DNA from: Saccharicrinis sp.
GTDB taxonomy: Bacteria > Bacteroidota > Bacteroidia > Bacteroidales > Marinilabiliaceae
Assembly (NCBI GenBank): GCA_024635555.1
Contig: JAGXIO010000118.1
Coordinates: forward strand, 1-64,000
DNA: 64,000 bases
Reading direction: 5' to 3'
The position numbers were made by a program, and so were the translations under genes. Below are positions 1 to 8,450 of this stretch, one piece after another; the stretch's first letter is position 1; the number at the start of each line of letters is the position of its first letter. Below the pieces are notes generated by a model. It was not told the origin of the DNA. It saw only the letters and a program-made list of their open reading frames with translations, and made no database searches.

Positions 1-2
1 CT

Positions 3-347
3 CTGATAAATAAATGGATTAAGTCCTTACTGCCTGTTATTTTTGTGCTTTTACTCACCTCTTGCTATTCTATTCGCTTTAGGACTTCGCAAGGTGTGCC
101 CGAACCCGATCCCAACAACGATTGCGAATGCTATTATCGTAACATGAAAGTACACCAATTGGACACCGTGATAACCATAGGTGCCTTGGACAAGGATTTT
201 ACCATGTTGCTTAAAAACTGCAATTCTGGAGCAATTGCCATTGTTGAATGCCGAAATACCTTTGGCGGGTTGCTGCTGAGCGCCGTTACTTTTGGCAAAA
301 AAAGAAAGGTGAAGATTAAATATGTGTGTGATAAAACCTCAAATTAA
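3..347 (+). CDS. Small lipoprotein, 5' end outside the window
   Basis: The reading frame is open from base 3, so the gene starts upstream of the window; the first usable start inside (GTG at 45) would remove most of the signal peptide. The visible N-terminus is a basic stretch (N-K-W-I-K), a hydrophobic core and a lipobox L-T-S-C ending at about base 68, so the product is probably lipidated on Cys and anchored in the envelope. The mature part is about 90 residues, rich in Cys (C-E-C-Y-Y near its start and a few later) and has no family I recognise. It ends 6 bases before the next gene and may share its transcript. Confidence 0.6.
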   Translation: MINKWIKSLLPVIFVLLLTSCYSIRFRTSQGVPEPDPNNDCECYYRNMKVHQLDTVITIGALDKDFTMLLKNCNSGAIAIVECRNTFGGLLLSAVTFGKKRKVKIKYVCDKTSN

Positions 348-353
348 ATTATC

Positions 354-1955
354 ATGGCTAAAACAACTACACATAAAAAAACAGAATGGGATACACTACA
401 TAATAACGGCCCTTTTCCTCTCAAGTGGCTATATGTTACCGAGCTTGAACCCAAAGGTAATCTTCCGGGTAAAATAGATCGCTTTAATGATGCTGCCGAT
501 GAAATTAGACGATTGATCAAGGAGACTGCAGATGCGAGTCAAGGATTTCGGGCTTACGGATCGCGTTGGTCCTTGTCGCACATAGCACACCATAAAGACA
601 GGATGCACTTTAACGCTAATATGAACCTCCATGTTCCTTTGCTCGACGAAGATATACATGCTCAAAGCTTTTATAAAGACGAGAACTTGTTCTTTTTCCA
701 ATGTGGCAATACCATTAAAGAGCTCTCCAAAACATTGTCGGATTACGGAAAATCTTTAAAAAGTAGCGGAGCCAGCAACGGGCAAACCATTGCGGGCTGT
801 ATTTCGACCGGTGTGCATGGGGCAGCCATAGATGCAGGAGCCATAACTGATTATGTGGTTGGACTAAATTTAATTGTTGGCCCCGGGCTCAGGGATGTGG
901 TTTATATCGAAAGACACAGCAGGCCTGCCTTGAGCAATACGTTCGCACAAAAAATAAAGTCCAGGGTCATACGTCACGATGGCTTGTTTAATGCCGCGTT
1001 GGTGGGTCTGGGCTCCTTTGGTTTTATTCATGGAATAACCATTGAGGCCGAGGACAGGTATTTGTTGCGGCGATATGTGAGAAAGGTGGACAAAGATATT
1101 GCTCTGCATCTGTCAGATAGCATGGATTTTGAAAATTCTGCGTTTAAGATAGATGGGGAAGTAAATAATAATGGCAAGCCATTGCGCCCTTATCATTTTA
1201 AAGTTTTTATGAACCCTTATGCCGACGAGCAGAAGTATGTGGTAGAGATAATGTACAAGAAGCCTTATGCCATCCCTTATCCCGATCCTTTACCTGTAAT
1301 AAAAACTTCAATGTATCGCGATCTGATTCACCTGTTGATAAAGGTATCGGAGAAATGGCCCAAAAGAATCCCCTATTTTGTGCGCAAACTTCAAAAAGCA
1401 GTTTTACCACCTGTGGATATGGACATTACGGGTACCTTGGCCGAAATTTTTTGGGACGCATCGTATTTAGGGCCTGCCTTTGCATGTTCGGTGGGGGTGG
1501 ACCATACCCAATCGTCGAAGGCATTAAAAATACTTGCTAAGTTGGCCAATGACGAAGGTCCCATACCCGGAATGTACGCTATGCGTTTTGTGAAGCAAAC
1601 AGAAGCAACCCTTGGCTTCACTAAATTTCCGATAACCTGTGTTATCGAAATCGATGGTGTGCTTTGGAATAAAAGCAAAAAGCTGATGAGCCTGACGGAG
1701 TTTTCGCGGCGTATGATTGAAGTTTTGCAGGAGGCCGGGATTCCCTTTACCGTTCATTGGGGCAAAAACATGGATTGGCGTTTCCCCGGATTAATAAATT
1801 ATATGTATGGCGATAGAGTTAAAGAATGGAGGAAGTACAGGTGTGCCTTGTTGAGTGAAGAAATGGCTCACCTATTTTCGAACGATTTTCTGGAAACAAC
1901 AGGGTTGGCAGCGATAGAAGAAGATATCCCAGATGGATTAATCGATTTGCTTTAA
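354..1955 (+). CDS. FAD-linked sugar-lactone-oxidase-like protein (VAO family)
   Basis: A 533-residue protein of the vanillyl-alcohol-oxidase fold, close to aldonolactone oxidases such as L-gulono- or D-arabinono-lactone oxidase. The PCMH FAD-binding domain runs through about residue 270; S-T-G-V-H-G at 151-156 matches the family's G-T-H-G loop that contacts the flavin, and G-F-R-A-Y-G-S at 64-70 is the usual early block. Near the C-terminus H-W-G-K at 468-471 matches the H-W-x-K motif of ALO-type C-terminal domains. No signal peptide is seen, so it is probably cytoplasmic. The substrate cannot be read from sequence. It follows the preceding lipoprotein gene by 6 bases. Confidence 0.8.
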   Translation: MAKTTTHKKTEWDTLHNNGPFPLKWLYVTELEPKGNLPGKIDRFNDAADEIRRLIKETADASQGFRAYGSRWSLSHIAHHKDRMHFNANMNLHVPLLDEDIHAQSFYKDENLFFFQCGNTIKELSKTLSDYGKSLKSSGASNGQTIAGCISTGVHGAAIDAGAITDYVVGLNLIVGPGLRDVVYIERHSRPALSNTFAQKIKSRVIRHDGLFNAALVGLGSFGFIHGITIEAEDRYLLRRYVRKVDKDIALHLSDSMDFENSAFKIDGEVNNNGKPLRPYHFKVFMNPYADEQKYVVEIMYKKPYAIPYPDPLPVIKTSMYRDLIHLLIKVSEKWPKRIPYFVRKLQKAVLPPVDMDITGTLAEIFWDASYLGPAFACSVGVDHTQSSKALKILAKLANDEGPIPGMYAMRFVKQTEATLGFTKFPITCVIEIDGVLWNKSKKLMSLTEFSRRMIEVLQEAGIPFTVHWGKNMDWRFPGLINYMYGDRVKEWRKYRCALLSEEMAHLFSNDFLETTGLAAIEEDIPDGLIDLL

Positions 1956-2031
1956 CATTTTGTGATTAGTAGCAGTATAACCCGCTAAATTTTAAACCTA
2001 TGATTGCCATAGTTATTTAATAAATAATTAG

Positions 2032-2040
2032 TACTTTTGC
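2032..2040 (+). promoter_or_regulatory. Probable promoter -7 element of rpsA
   Basis: TACTTTTGC matches the Bacteroidota -7 consensus TAnnTTTG and lies 54 bases before the rpsA start. The nearest upstream TTG (2004-2006) is 25 bases away, longer than the usual 18-20, so the -33 element is uncertain. Confidence 0.5.
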
Positions 2041-2093
2041 GGCAGTTTTTATAAAATATAATGTCTAACTACTAGTAATTAATTGATTTTTAG

Positions 2094-4019
2094 ATGAGTG
2101 AAGTAAACGAAAACACACAGGAAGTAAACGAAACTCCTGAAGTAAACGAAACCCCTGTGGTAAACGAAACCCCAGAGGTAAAAGAAGAGACTCCTGAGGT
2201 AAAAGAAACTCCTAAGGTAAAAAAAGAGCCGATAGTAGCTACTGCAAATGCTTCTGACGAAAGTTTTGATTGGGACACGTTTGAGCAAGGCGAAGTATTC
2301 GGAAGTAAAAGTTCGAAACAAGAACTGGAGCAAATGTACGACAAAACCCTTTCTACCATTTCGGAAAAAGAAGTGATTGAAGGTGAGGTTATTGCCGTAA
2401 CAAAAAGAGAAGTTGTAATTAATATTGGTTTCAAATCAGACGGTATTGTCTCCAGAAACGAATTCCGTTACAACCCTGATTTGGCGGTTGGCGATACCGT
2501 AGAGGTATATGTTGAGAGCCAGGAAGACAAAAAAGGACAGCTGGTACTTTCGCACAAAAAAGCCCGTGCACTGCGTTCATGGGATCGTGTAAATGCTGCC
2601 TTAGAAAACGATGAGGTAATCAAAGGATACATCAAGTGCCGCACCAAAGGTGGCATGATTGTAGATGTATTCGGAATTGAGGCCTTTTTGCCAGGTTCGC
2701 AAATCGATGTGAAGCCTATCCGCGACTACGATATGTATGTTGGAAAAACAATGGAATTCAAAGTGGTTAAAATTAACCCTGAATTTAAAAACGTTGTTGT
2801 TTCGCACAAAGCACTTATTGAAGCCGAACTGGAGCAACAGAAAAAAGATATTATCTCGAAACTTGAAAAAGGACAAGTACTTGAGGGTACAGTTAAAAAC
2901 ATTACTTCCTACGGTGTATTTATCGACCTGGGCGGCGTAGATGGATTAATCCACATCACTGACCTATCATGGGGTCGTGTTTCTCATCCTGAAGAAGTGG
3001 TTGAGCTAGATCAAAAATTAAATGTCGTAATCCTTGATTTCGACGACGAGAAAAAACGTATTGCATTAGGCCTTAAGCAGCTTACAGCCCATCCATGGGA
3101 TTCGTTAAGCACCGAGCTTAAAGTAGGCGATGTGGTTAAAGGAAAAGTAGTGGTTATGGCCGACTATGGTGCTTTTGTTGAGATAGCAGCTGGCGTTGAA
3201 GGTTTGATACACGTTTCTGAAATGTCGTGGTCGCAGCACTTACGCAGCGCACAGGACTTCTTAAAAGTTGGCGAAGAGGTAGAAGCTACCATTCTTACTT
3301 TGGATCGCGACGAGCGTAAGATGTCACTTGGCATCAAGCAATTGAAAACAGATCCATGGGAAAAAATAGAACAAAGCTATTCTGTTGGTTCAAAGCACAA
3401 AGCCAAGGTTAGAAACTTTACCAACTTCGGTATTTTTGTTGAGATTGAAGAAGGTATCGATGGACTTATTCACATATCTGACCTTTCTTGGACTAAAAAG
3501 ATCAAGCATCCAGCCGAATTTACTTCAATAGGCGAAGATGTTGAGGTTGTAGTTTTGGAAATTGATAAGGAAAACAGACGTTTGAGCCTAGGCCACAAAC
3601 AATTGGAAGAGAATCCATGGGATGTTTTCGAAACATTGTTTACCGTAGATTCAATACACGAGGGAACTATCATCGAATTGTTCGATAAAGGCGCTGTTAT
3701 AGCACTTCCTTACGGTGTTGAAGGTTTCGCTACACCTCGTCATTTGGTTAAGGAAGATGGTTCACAAGCGAAAGCTGATGAAAAATTAGACTTTAAAGTA
3801 ATTGAATTCAACAAGTCGTCTAAACGCATAATACTTTCACATTCAAGAGTTTTTGAAGATGTGAAGCGTACTGCCGAAGTTACACAGAAAGACGAGGAGA
3901 CAAAAACTACCAAAAAAGGTGTAAAGAAGTTGAAAGATAACTTAGAAAAGACTACATTGGGTGATATTTCTGGCTTGCAGGCTCTGAAAGATAAAATGGA
4001 AGCCAACGAGAAGAACTAA
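2094..4019 (+). CDS. rpsA: 30S ribosomal protein S1
   Basis: A 641-residue protein with six S1/OB RNA-binding repeats at roughly 92-160, 177-245, 262-330, 347-415, 433-503 and 520-590. The third to fifth carry the typical G-V/A/I-F-V/I-x-I/L ... G-L-I-H-I/V-S/T-x-x-S-W pattern. S1 binds mRNA on the small ribosomal subunit and helps start translation, especially on transcripts with weak Shine-Dalgarno sites, as in Bacteroidota. Odd here is the N-terminus: residues 10-46 are a low-complexity run of E-V-[N/K]-E-T-P units encoded by an 18-base tandem repeat. The gene has its own promoter and is followed 40 bases later by a STAS gene and rnz. Confidence 0.96.
   Translation: MSEVNENTQEVNETPEVNETPVVNETPEVKEETPEVKETPKVKKEPIVATANASDESFDWDTFEQGEVFGSKSSKQELEQMYDKTLSTISEKEVIEGEVIAVTKREVVINIGFKSDGIVSRNEFRYNPDLAVGDTVEVYVESQEDKKGQLVLSHKKARALRSWDRVNAALENDEVIKGYIKCRTKGGMIVDVFGIEAFLPGSQIDVKPIRDYDMYVGKTMEFKVVKINPEFKNVVVSHKALIEAELEQQKKDIISKLEKGQVLEGTVKNITSYGVFIDLGGVDGLIHITDLSWGRVSHPEEVVELDQKLNVVILDFDDEKKRIALGLKQLTAHPWDSLSTELKVGDVVKGKVVVMADYGAFVEIAAGVEGLIHVSEMSWSQHLRSAQDFLKVGEEVEATILTLDRDERKMSLGIKQLKTDPWEKIEQSYSVGSKHKAKVRNFTNFGIFVEIEEGIDGLIHISDLSWTKKIKHPAEFTSIGEDVEVVVLEIDKENRRLSLGHKQLEENPWDVFETLFTVDSIHEGTIIELFDKGAVIALPYGVEGFATPRHLVKEDGSQAKADEKLDFKVIEFNKSSKRIILSHSRVFEDVKRTAEVTQKDEETKTTKKGVKKLKDNLEKTTLGDISGLQALKDKMEANEKN
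2100..2231 (+). repeat. Tandem 18-21 bp repeat inside rpsA
   Basis: About seven imperfect units of the form GAAGTAAACGAAACTCCT lie head to tail at the 5' end of rpsA. Most units are 18 bases and two are 21, always multiples of three, so unit gain or loss keeps the frame. The units encode E-V-N/K-E-T-P. Confidence 0.85.
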
Positions 4020-4059
4020 GTATCCTGACAGTGTAGTATTCAATAAAATTTTTTAACCG

Positions 4060-4413
4060 ATGGACTTTAAGATAGATAAATTAGATGATTTCACGCTTAT
4101 TCAGATCCTAAAGGAAAAGCTGGACACGCATGTAGCTCCTTCGCTAAAATCTGAACTTGTATTATTGTCTGGTAATGGAGAAAAAAATATTCTCCTTGAT
4201 CTGTCAAAATCAAGTTATTGTGATTCATCAGGTTTGAGTGCTATTCTTGTAGCTAACAGATTATGCAAAAATGCCGATGGTGCTTTTGTTTTATCAGGAT
4301 TACAACCAGCTGTAGAACGGTTAATTTCTGTTTCACAGTTAGATTCTGTGTTAACAATAGCTGCTAAAATGGAGGAAGGTGTTGAGTTAATGAGGAAAGC
4401 CATTGGAAAATAA
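4060..4413 (+). CDS. STAS-domain anti-sigma-factor antagonist-like protein
   Basis: A 117-residue single STAS domain. Residues 45-60 give the strand-turn-helix with D-S-S-G-L-S at 55-60. In SpoIIAA-type anti-anti-sigma factors the first serine of this motif is phosphorylated by a partner kinase, and Ser56 is the equivalent here. The downstream G-A-F-V-L-S-G-L and the helix before L-T-I fit the fold. Its TAA overlaps the ATG of rnz by one base (TAATG), so the two are translationally coupled. No partner kinase or phosphatase is nearby, so the signalling role is inferred only from the family. Confidence 0.85.
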   Translation: MDFKIDKLDDFTLIQILKEKLDTHVAPSLKSELVLLSGNGEKNILLDLSKSSYCDSSGLSAILVANRLCKNADGAFVLSGLQPAVERLISVSQLDSVLTIAAKMEEGVELMRKAIGK

Positions 4414-5336
4414 TGTCTAAATCGTTTACGATAACCATCCTAGGAAGCAGTTCGGCCTTGCCAACTTCTGACAGATATCCAACCGCTCAGGTGCTCAGTG
4501 CATCTGAGCGGTTTTTTTTGATTGATTGTGGCGAAGGTACCCAACGGCAGTTGCGCGTCAATAAAATTAGGTTTACCAAAATAGAGCATATTTTTATTTC
4601 GCACCTACATGGCGACCATTGCTTTGGCCTTATCGGACTTATATCCACCCTTGGTCTTTTGGGGCGTAAGGCTCCATTATACATCCATTCGCATTCTCAC
4701 CTCGAAAAACTACTCCAACCACAGTTAGATTATTTCTGTACTGATTTGCCCTTTCAGGTTGTATTTGATGCGTTCGATCCAAAACAAAAAACGTTGATTT
4801 ACGAAGATAAGGCTATACAAGTCGAAACTATCCCATTAAAACATCGCATTCCAACGGTAGGCTTCCTTTTTAAACAAAAACCTGAAGATCGAAAATTAAA
4901 AAAGGAATTTGTATTTACCCATCAGCCGGGCATTAAAGATATGGTTGCCATAAAAAATGGGGGTGATTACTTAAATAAAGATGGCGTTGTAATGCCCAAC
5001 GGGGAAATTACTTTAGACCCTCCAAAAACACTGTCGTATGCCTTTTGTACCGATACCAAATACAACGAAAACATCATCGAGCAAATTAAAGGGGTAGATG
5101 TACTCTATCACGAAGCCACTTTTGCTAGCGACAATGCCCAACTGGCAAAAAAAACATATCATTCCACTGCCGAGCAAGCCGCGCAAATAGCAACAAAAGC
5201 AGGAGCAGGCAAATTATTGATAGGTCATTTTTCTTCCCGGTATAAAAATCTTACCATACTTTTGGATGAAGCCAAAACCGTTTTCCCGAACACATTCCTC
5301 GCTAACGAAGGCAATGTGATAAAAGTGGGAGAGTAG
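4413..5336 (+). CDS. rnz: Ribonuclease Z (tRNA 3' endonuclease)
   Basis: A 307-residue metallo-beta-lactamase-fold enzyme that cuts pre-tRNA 3' trailers in the cytoplasm. The signature H-L-H-G-D-H is at residues 64-69, and other metal ligands are expected in the C-terminal half, where F-C-T-D-T and Y-H-E-A-T-F are present and I-G-H-F-S-S-R follows. The length matches the usual 300-310 residues of bacterial RNase Z. The start overlaps the stop of the STAS gene. Confidence 0.93.
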   Translation: MSKSFTITILGSSSALPTSDRYPTAQVLSASERFFLIDCGEGTQRQLRVNKIRFTKIEHIFISHLHGDHCFGLIGLISTLGLLGRKAPLYIHSHSHLEKLLQPQLDYFCTDLPFQVVFDAFDPKQKTLIYEDKAIQVETIPLKHRIPTVGFLFKQKPEDRKLKKEFVFTHQPGIKDMVAIKNGGDYLNKDGVVMPNGEITLDPPKTLSYAFCTDTKYNENIIEQIKGVDVLYHEATFASDNAQLAKKTYHSTAEQAAQIATKAGAGKLLIGHFSSRYKNLTILLDEAKTVFPNTFLANEGNVIKVGE

Positions 5337-5602
5337 GGAGTGTTTTAAACTTATTTGTCCTTTACAACATCCTCAATTTTATTATTTAGTACAATATTGT
5401 TGTATTTTCATCTTCAGTTGCTTAACCTCCGTTTTACTGAATTTGAACACGCACCAATCCGATATCGGGCTGTGGCTCGTTTGCAAGCAGCTCGCGAATG
5501 CGGTCGAATAGTTAGTTGTAAAAAGAGATTATCACCCGAAGAAAAAAAGCTTATTCATGTTATCCGTTAAAGAATAACCCTTAAAAACCCATGCGATATA
5601 TA

Positions 5603-5633
5603 TTGTATATTCCGTATATATTATATATATTTG
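5603..5633 (+). promoter_or_regulatory. Promoter of the RHH/RelE toxin-antitoxin pair
   Basis: TTG at 5603-5605 and TATATTTG at 5626-5633 are separated by 20 bases, a full match to the Bacteroidota promoter. The spacer and flanks are alternating TATATA sequence with local dyad symmetry, a plausible autoregulatory operator for an RHH antitoxin. The antitoxin ATG is 20 bases past the -7 box. Confidence 0.7.
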
Positions 5634-5652
5634 TTTTCTAAAACATTTGTTC

Positions 5653-5892
5653 ATGGAAACTAGGAAAAGGAAATTAATAGATTTAAATCCAAATACTTTT
5701 AGAATTTTGTCTATTAAAGCAGCAGAAAAAGGTACAAACCTGAAAGGTTTGATAGAGAAATCACTCGATACATTGGCAGACGATATTGAAGAATCAGAAA
5801 TGTATGCTTATCTGGTTAAGAACTATCCTGAAGGTAAAGAAATTATTTCCGCACAGGAAAAGAATGACTTTGAAAATTGGTTAAGTGTATGA
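5653..5892 (+). CDS. Ribbon-helix-helix-type antitoxin
   Basis: A 79-residue protein starting at ATG 5653; a TTG at 5647 in the same frame is less likely because the promoter -7 box ends at 5633 and ATG is the normal choice. The N-terminal basic strand (K-R-K-L-I-D-L-N), a helix (T-F-R-I-L-S-I-K-A-A-E-K-G) and a second helix after N-L-K-G-L-I-E-K-S-L look like an RHH/CopG-type DNA-binding fold, and the acidic C-terminus would be the toxin-binding part. Its stop overlaps the toxin start (ATGA), the usual arrangement of type II modules. Confidence 0.7.
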   Translation: METRKRKLIDLNPNTFRILSIKAAEKGTNLKGLIEKSLDTLADDIEESEMYAYLVKNYPEGKEIISAQEKNDFENWLSV

Positions 5893-6182
5893 ATATAGAG
5901 TATTCAAAAGCATTTACCAAAGTCGTAAAAAAACTTTCCGGAAAAGTTCTCGAGTCAGTTAAATTAGCGATAACGGAGGTCAAGAAAGCAGAGAGAATTG
6001 ATGAAATATCTGATTGTAAAAAATTGGTAGGCTTTCAAAATGTTTATCGTAAAAGAATTGGAGACTTAAGAGCTTTCATGTTATTGCATATACATATTGA
6101 AGGAAACACGGTTGTTTTTGAATATCTGATACCAAGAGGTCAGGCATATAATAAAAAAAACAATGGACAATCTTCGAAATAA
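5889..6182 (+). CDS. RelE/ParE-superfamily toxin
   Basis: A 97-residue basic protein. The ATG at 5889 overlaps the antitoxin TGA by 4 bases and was chosen over the TTG at 5877. The pattern Y-S-K-A-F-x-K-x-V-K-K-L, then K-L-V-G-F-Q-N-V-Y-R-K-R-I-G-D-L-R-A-F and V-V-F-E-Y-L-I-P-R-G fits RelE/HigB-like ribosome-dependent mRNA interferases or ParE gyrase poisons; the two cannot be separated here. It forms a module with the RHH antitoxin. The lysine-rich tail after Y-N-K-K is short and looks intact. Confidence 0.72.
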   Translation: MNIEYSKAFTKVVKKLSGKVLESVKLAITEVKKAERIDEISDCKKLVGFQNVYRKRIGDLRAFMLLHIHIEGNTVVFEYLIPRGQAYNKKNNGQSSK

Positions 6183-6450
6183 AGACAATTGAATTAATCC
6201 CCAAAAGGCATATATCATGAGCTAACCAATGGGTTATTATACACTCACTAAAAAAGTCTCACCAAACCCTCCTAAAATAAGAATTTGTAGTTCTGGTTAC
6301 TTGTCCGTCCGATCAGGCAGACTTTACTCCCAAGGTCACCCTTGACGATTACATTTCTTTTGGTTGTCTGTGGCTGCTATGGTTGTTATCTGAAGATGAT
6401 GGGATAGCACATTTACTACCCACCATTTCATTATTTCTACGTTATATTCA

Positions 6451-6675
6451 AAATATCAAGCTGTTTGGGCTAATGTCTGGCACCTTGGTTCCGTTTATTT
6501 TAGTAAGCGGCAAGGGCTTGCAGTTGGAGCAGTTCCTAAAAAAAATGTTTGCATTTTTCATTGACGGATTCGTGCGATTGATAATAAAAGATTGACAAAA
6601 AGAATTGGTGTTTTACCTGACGAACTGATGGAATTAGTGAAAGAGAACATTCAAATTGTGCTTGACCTTGAATAA
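6451..6675 (+). pseudogene. Decayed MazF/PemK-type toxin, C-terminal part
   Basis: Frame 1 from 6565 to the TAA at 6673-6675 encodes R-I-R-A-I-D-N-K-R-L followed by T-K-R-I-G-V-L-P-D-E-L and a V-L-D-L-E end. This matches the conserved C-terminus of MazF/PemK endoribonucleases (Q-I-R-x-I-D-x-x-R-L, then a helix and a hydrophobic end). The same frame continues upstream to about 6400 but is broken by TGA at 6562-6564, where the family normally has the residue before the I-R-x-I-D block. No start codon or N-terminal SH3-like barrel is visible, so it is a dead fragment. No antitoxin partner is seen. Confidence 0.55.
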
Positions 6676-6858
6676 TGCACGACACCACCGTACGTATGTT
6701 TATGACATAGCTTTCTCCGAAGTCCATTGCCTTATGCTTGCGCCAAAATTTCAGCTAAGGAGCTTGACGAAGGACTTAGCGGCACAGGGTTTGGCTTCGT
6801 TCACTCTCAAGGTTGCCCTTGGCAAGCTTGTCACTTACTAACGGTTCGGAGCAGCCTG

Positions 6859-6960
6859 CCCCGTAGATTTATCGTACGGGGTTACTTCCGCCCATGATAG
6901 CCTGTTCCGAAGTAGACTCGGAAGGAACCCTGTGAAATATTAGCAAGCTATTCCACGGGG
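6859..6960. other. Cluster of three stem-loops, possible structured RNA remnant
   Basis: CCCCGTA/TACGGGG pairs at 6859-6865 and 6875-6881. TTCCGA/TCGGAA pairs at 6905-6910 and 6918-6923. A longer imperfect stem pairs 6928-6940 with 6949-6960. The three stems follow each other almost without spacer, unlike ordinary intergenic DNA. A group II intron remnant is one possibility; I could not assign domains with confidence. Confidence 0.4.
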
Positions 6961-7039
6961 TTAACCCTCTGGATAAAATGCAAGCCCTTGGTTTATTGAG
7001 AATAGTTTGTATTTTTAAACTTTTTCAACAACTTCCGGC

Positions 7040-7070
7040 TGTGTGCACTGCTGCTCATGCAGGGCACACA
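7040..7070. repeat. Near-perfect hairpin
   Basis: TGTGTGC at 7040-7046 pairs with GCACACA at 7064-7070 and CTGC at 7048-7051 pairs with GCAG at 7059-7062, with a single A/G mismatch between them and a 7-base loop. There is no T-tract, so it is not a standard terminator. Confidence 0.6.
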
Positions 7071-7133
7071 CAATAAATAAATGGCATGGGCTTGCAGGGC
7101 TGTTTTTGAAGCCTTTGCTGCTTGAATAAGCAC

Positions 7134-7153
7134 GCCGAAGCTAAGGCTTCGGC
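7134..7153. repeat. Perfect 8-bp stem with TAAG loop
   Basis: GCCGAAGC at 7134-7141 pairs with GCTTCGGC at 7146-7153 around a 4-base loop. No T-tract follows. Confidence 0.6.
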
Positions 7154-7269
7154 TAGATAAAGTAATTAATTTATAACCAAACAAAAGCTTCGGTTCAGTG
7201 GTGGACTTTTGGTGGTTTGGCTTTTCAAATTAGCCCTCGACCCCCTAATTAGAGCGGTGAGCAATTGAA

Positions 7270-7890
7270 ATGATTAATTTATTGCAAATGAACTATTTAG
7301 AATATATAGCGGCTGACAAGAAATCTAAAATCTATTGGATTTCATTTTTCGTAATTATCTCTTTCATGTCCATTATCAATTTCATGATGAATGGAGAAAA
7401 TGAAGACGCTAATCTTATTTTATTTTTTATACCAATATTTACACTCTTCATTATTTATTTAGGATTTTATTTGTCTGGTTTTATAGCGTATTGCAAACAA
7501 CTGAAATATCGTGAATGGATTGAAGAAAAATTGAAAATTGGATTATTTGTTCCTCAAAAAGCTGAATTATATTTGGATTCATTTACTATTAAGCCGATAA
7601 GACAAAACCATGATGCAGTCATTCATATAAAACCAAAATCAGTCACATTTGAGGTGCTAGAATTAGAAGACACTATACTAATTCTAGGATATGTGTTTGA
7701 TTATGGAATATTCAAAAGACACATTAGACCAATAGTAATTTCAAAAAAACATCATAAAACATACCTAAAAGAAGGTGCTGTTTTACAAAATACCAATGAA
7801 ATTAAAAAACTAGATAATCAGATTAGAATAAATTTTGAGAAGTCTTTTGAAGGAATTAAAAGTTTGATTATAAAAAAAAGTGAAAATTAA
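7270..7890 (+). CDS. Unrecognised two-TM membrane protein
   Basis: A 206-residue, AT-rich gene whose product I do not recognise. Hydrophobic segments at about 23-41 (W-I-S-F-F-V-I-I-S-F) and 54-76 (I-L-F-F-I-P-I-F-T-L-F-I-I-Y-L-G) form two membrane helices, leaving about 130 mostly charged residues, presumably cytoplasmic. Two in-frame ATGs (7270 and 7288) are possible starts. It stands alone, 56 bases before the LRR gene, on the edge of the accessory patch. Confidence 0.55.
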   Translation: MINLLQMNYLEYIAADKKSKIYWISFFVIISFMSIINFMMNGENEDANLILFFIPIFTLFIIYLGFYLSGFIAYCKQLKYREWIEEKLKIGLFVPQKAELYLDSFTIKPIRQNHDAVIHIKPKSVTFEVLELEDTILILGYVFDYGIFKRHIRPIVISKKHHKTYLKEGAVLQNTNEIKKLDNQIRINFEKSFEGIKSLIIKKSEN

Positions 7891-7945
7891 CAAAAGCACA
7901 TATCATTATACTTTAATAATCTTACTTTAGCTAAAAAACAACAGT

Positions 7946-8416
7946 ATGAAAGCTATTACCTTTATTTTAATGTTTTTTCCTCTTATTGGGTTTTCGCAAA
8001 TGAATGACTCAATTATTGTATATCATGGGAATGGAGCCTTTGAAAGAAACATTATCGATTTAAGCAATAATAATTTAACAGAATTACCAGTGATTGACAG
8101 GGATGTTGAAATATTAATTCTTGACAATAATAATTTAATTGAAATTCCTAATTGGTTTGTAAACCTTAAAAATTTAAGATCTGTGTCAATTCGTAACAAT
8201 AATCTTATGGATGTGAGTGTTTTAATGTATTGTGAAAATTTGGAAGAATTATATTTATCAAACAATCCAAATCTTAACGACTTACCAAGTTTTAGTTTTT
8301 GTAAAAAACTAAAAATCATAGATGTTGTTAATACGAGAATTAACGAGCTCCCAATTTCAATAAGAGGCATGGAAAGTATTGCTTATTTTAAATATTCAGC
8401 GACTAAGAAAAAATAG
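7946..8416 (+). CDS. Secreted leucine-rich-repeat protein
   Basis: A 156-residue protein with a signal peptide (hydrophobic I-T-F-I-L-M-F-F-P-L-I-G-F-S ending near Q18). It has about four LRR units of the form L-x-x-L-x-L-x-N-N-x-L-x-x-I/L-P, for example around I-I-D-L-S-N-N-N-L-T-E-L-P and I-L-I-L-D-N-N-N-L. Such short exported LRR proteins usually bind other proteins; no partner can be read here. It is smaller than most LRR proteins but has a proper stop and no sign of truncation. AraC-type gene follows 34 bases later. Confidence 0.75.
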   Translation: MKAITFILMFFPLIGFSQMNDSIIVYHGNGAFERNIIDLSNNNLTELPVIDRDVEILILDNNNLIEIPNWFVNLKNLRSVSIRNNNLMDVSVLMYCENLEELYLSNNPNLNDLPSFSFCKKLKIIDVVNTRINELPISIRGMESIAYFKYSATKKK

Positions 8417-8450
8417 AAACAAACTTTTTAACTTGATTTTGCCAATTAAA

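Larger units (their letters stand above)
6183..7269. other. Gene-poor accessory patch with hairpins and a toxin remnant
   Basis: This 1.09-kb stretch has no intact gene. It holds the MazF/PemK-like remnant at 6451-6675, three consecutive stem-loops at 6859-6960, and two more perfect or near-perfect hairpins at 7040-7070 and 7134-7153. Its base composition is more GC-rich than the flanking AT-rich small genes. The octamer GCAAGCCC or its complement occurs near 6513, 6980 and 7090. I see no transposase or integrase. Confidence 0.6.

Noticed and set aside
5355-5570. 71-codon plus-strand frame after rnz
   Set aside because: It starts with TTG, has a hydrophobic beginning from AT-rich sequence and no recognisable domain; no promoter box or homologue in view.
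6383-6595. 70-codon plus-strand frame in the accessory patch
   Set aside because: It overlaps the MazF-like remnant in another frame and gives no sensible protein.
6650-6840. Possible group II intron end near GTACGGTGGTG on the minus strand (6677-6700)
   Set aside because: The similarity is short and the expected domain V catalytic triad and bulge could not be aligned; no reverse transcriptase is present.
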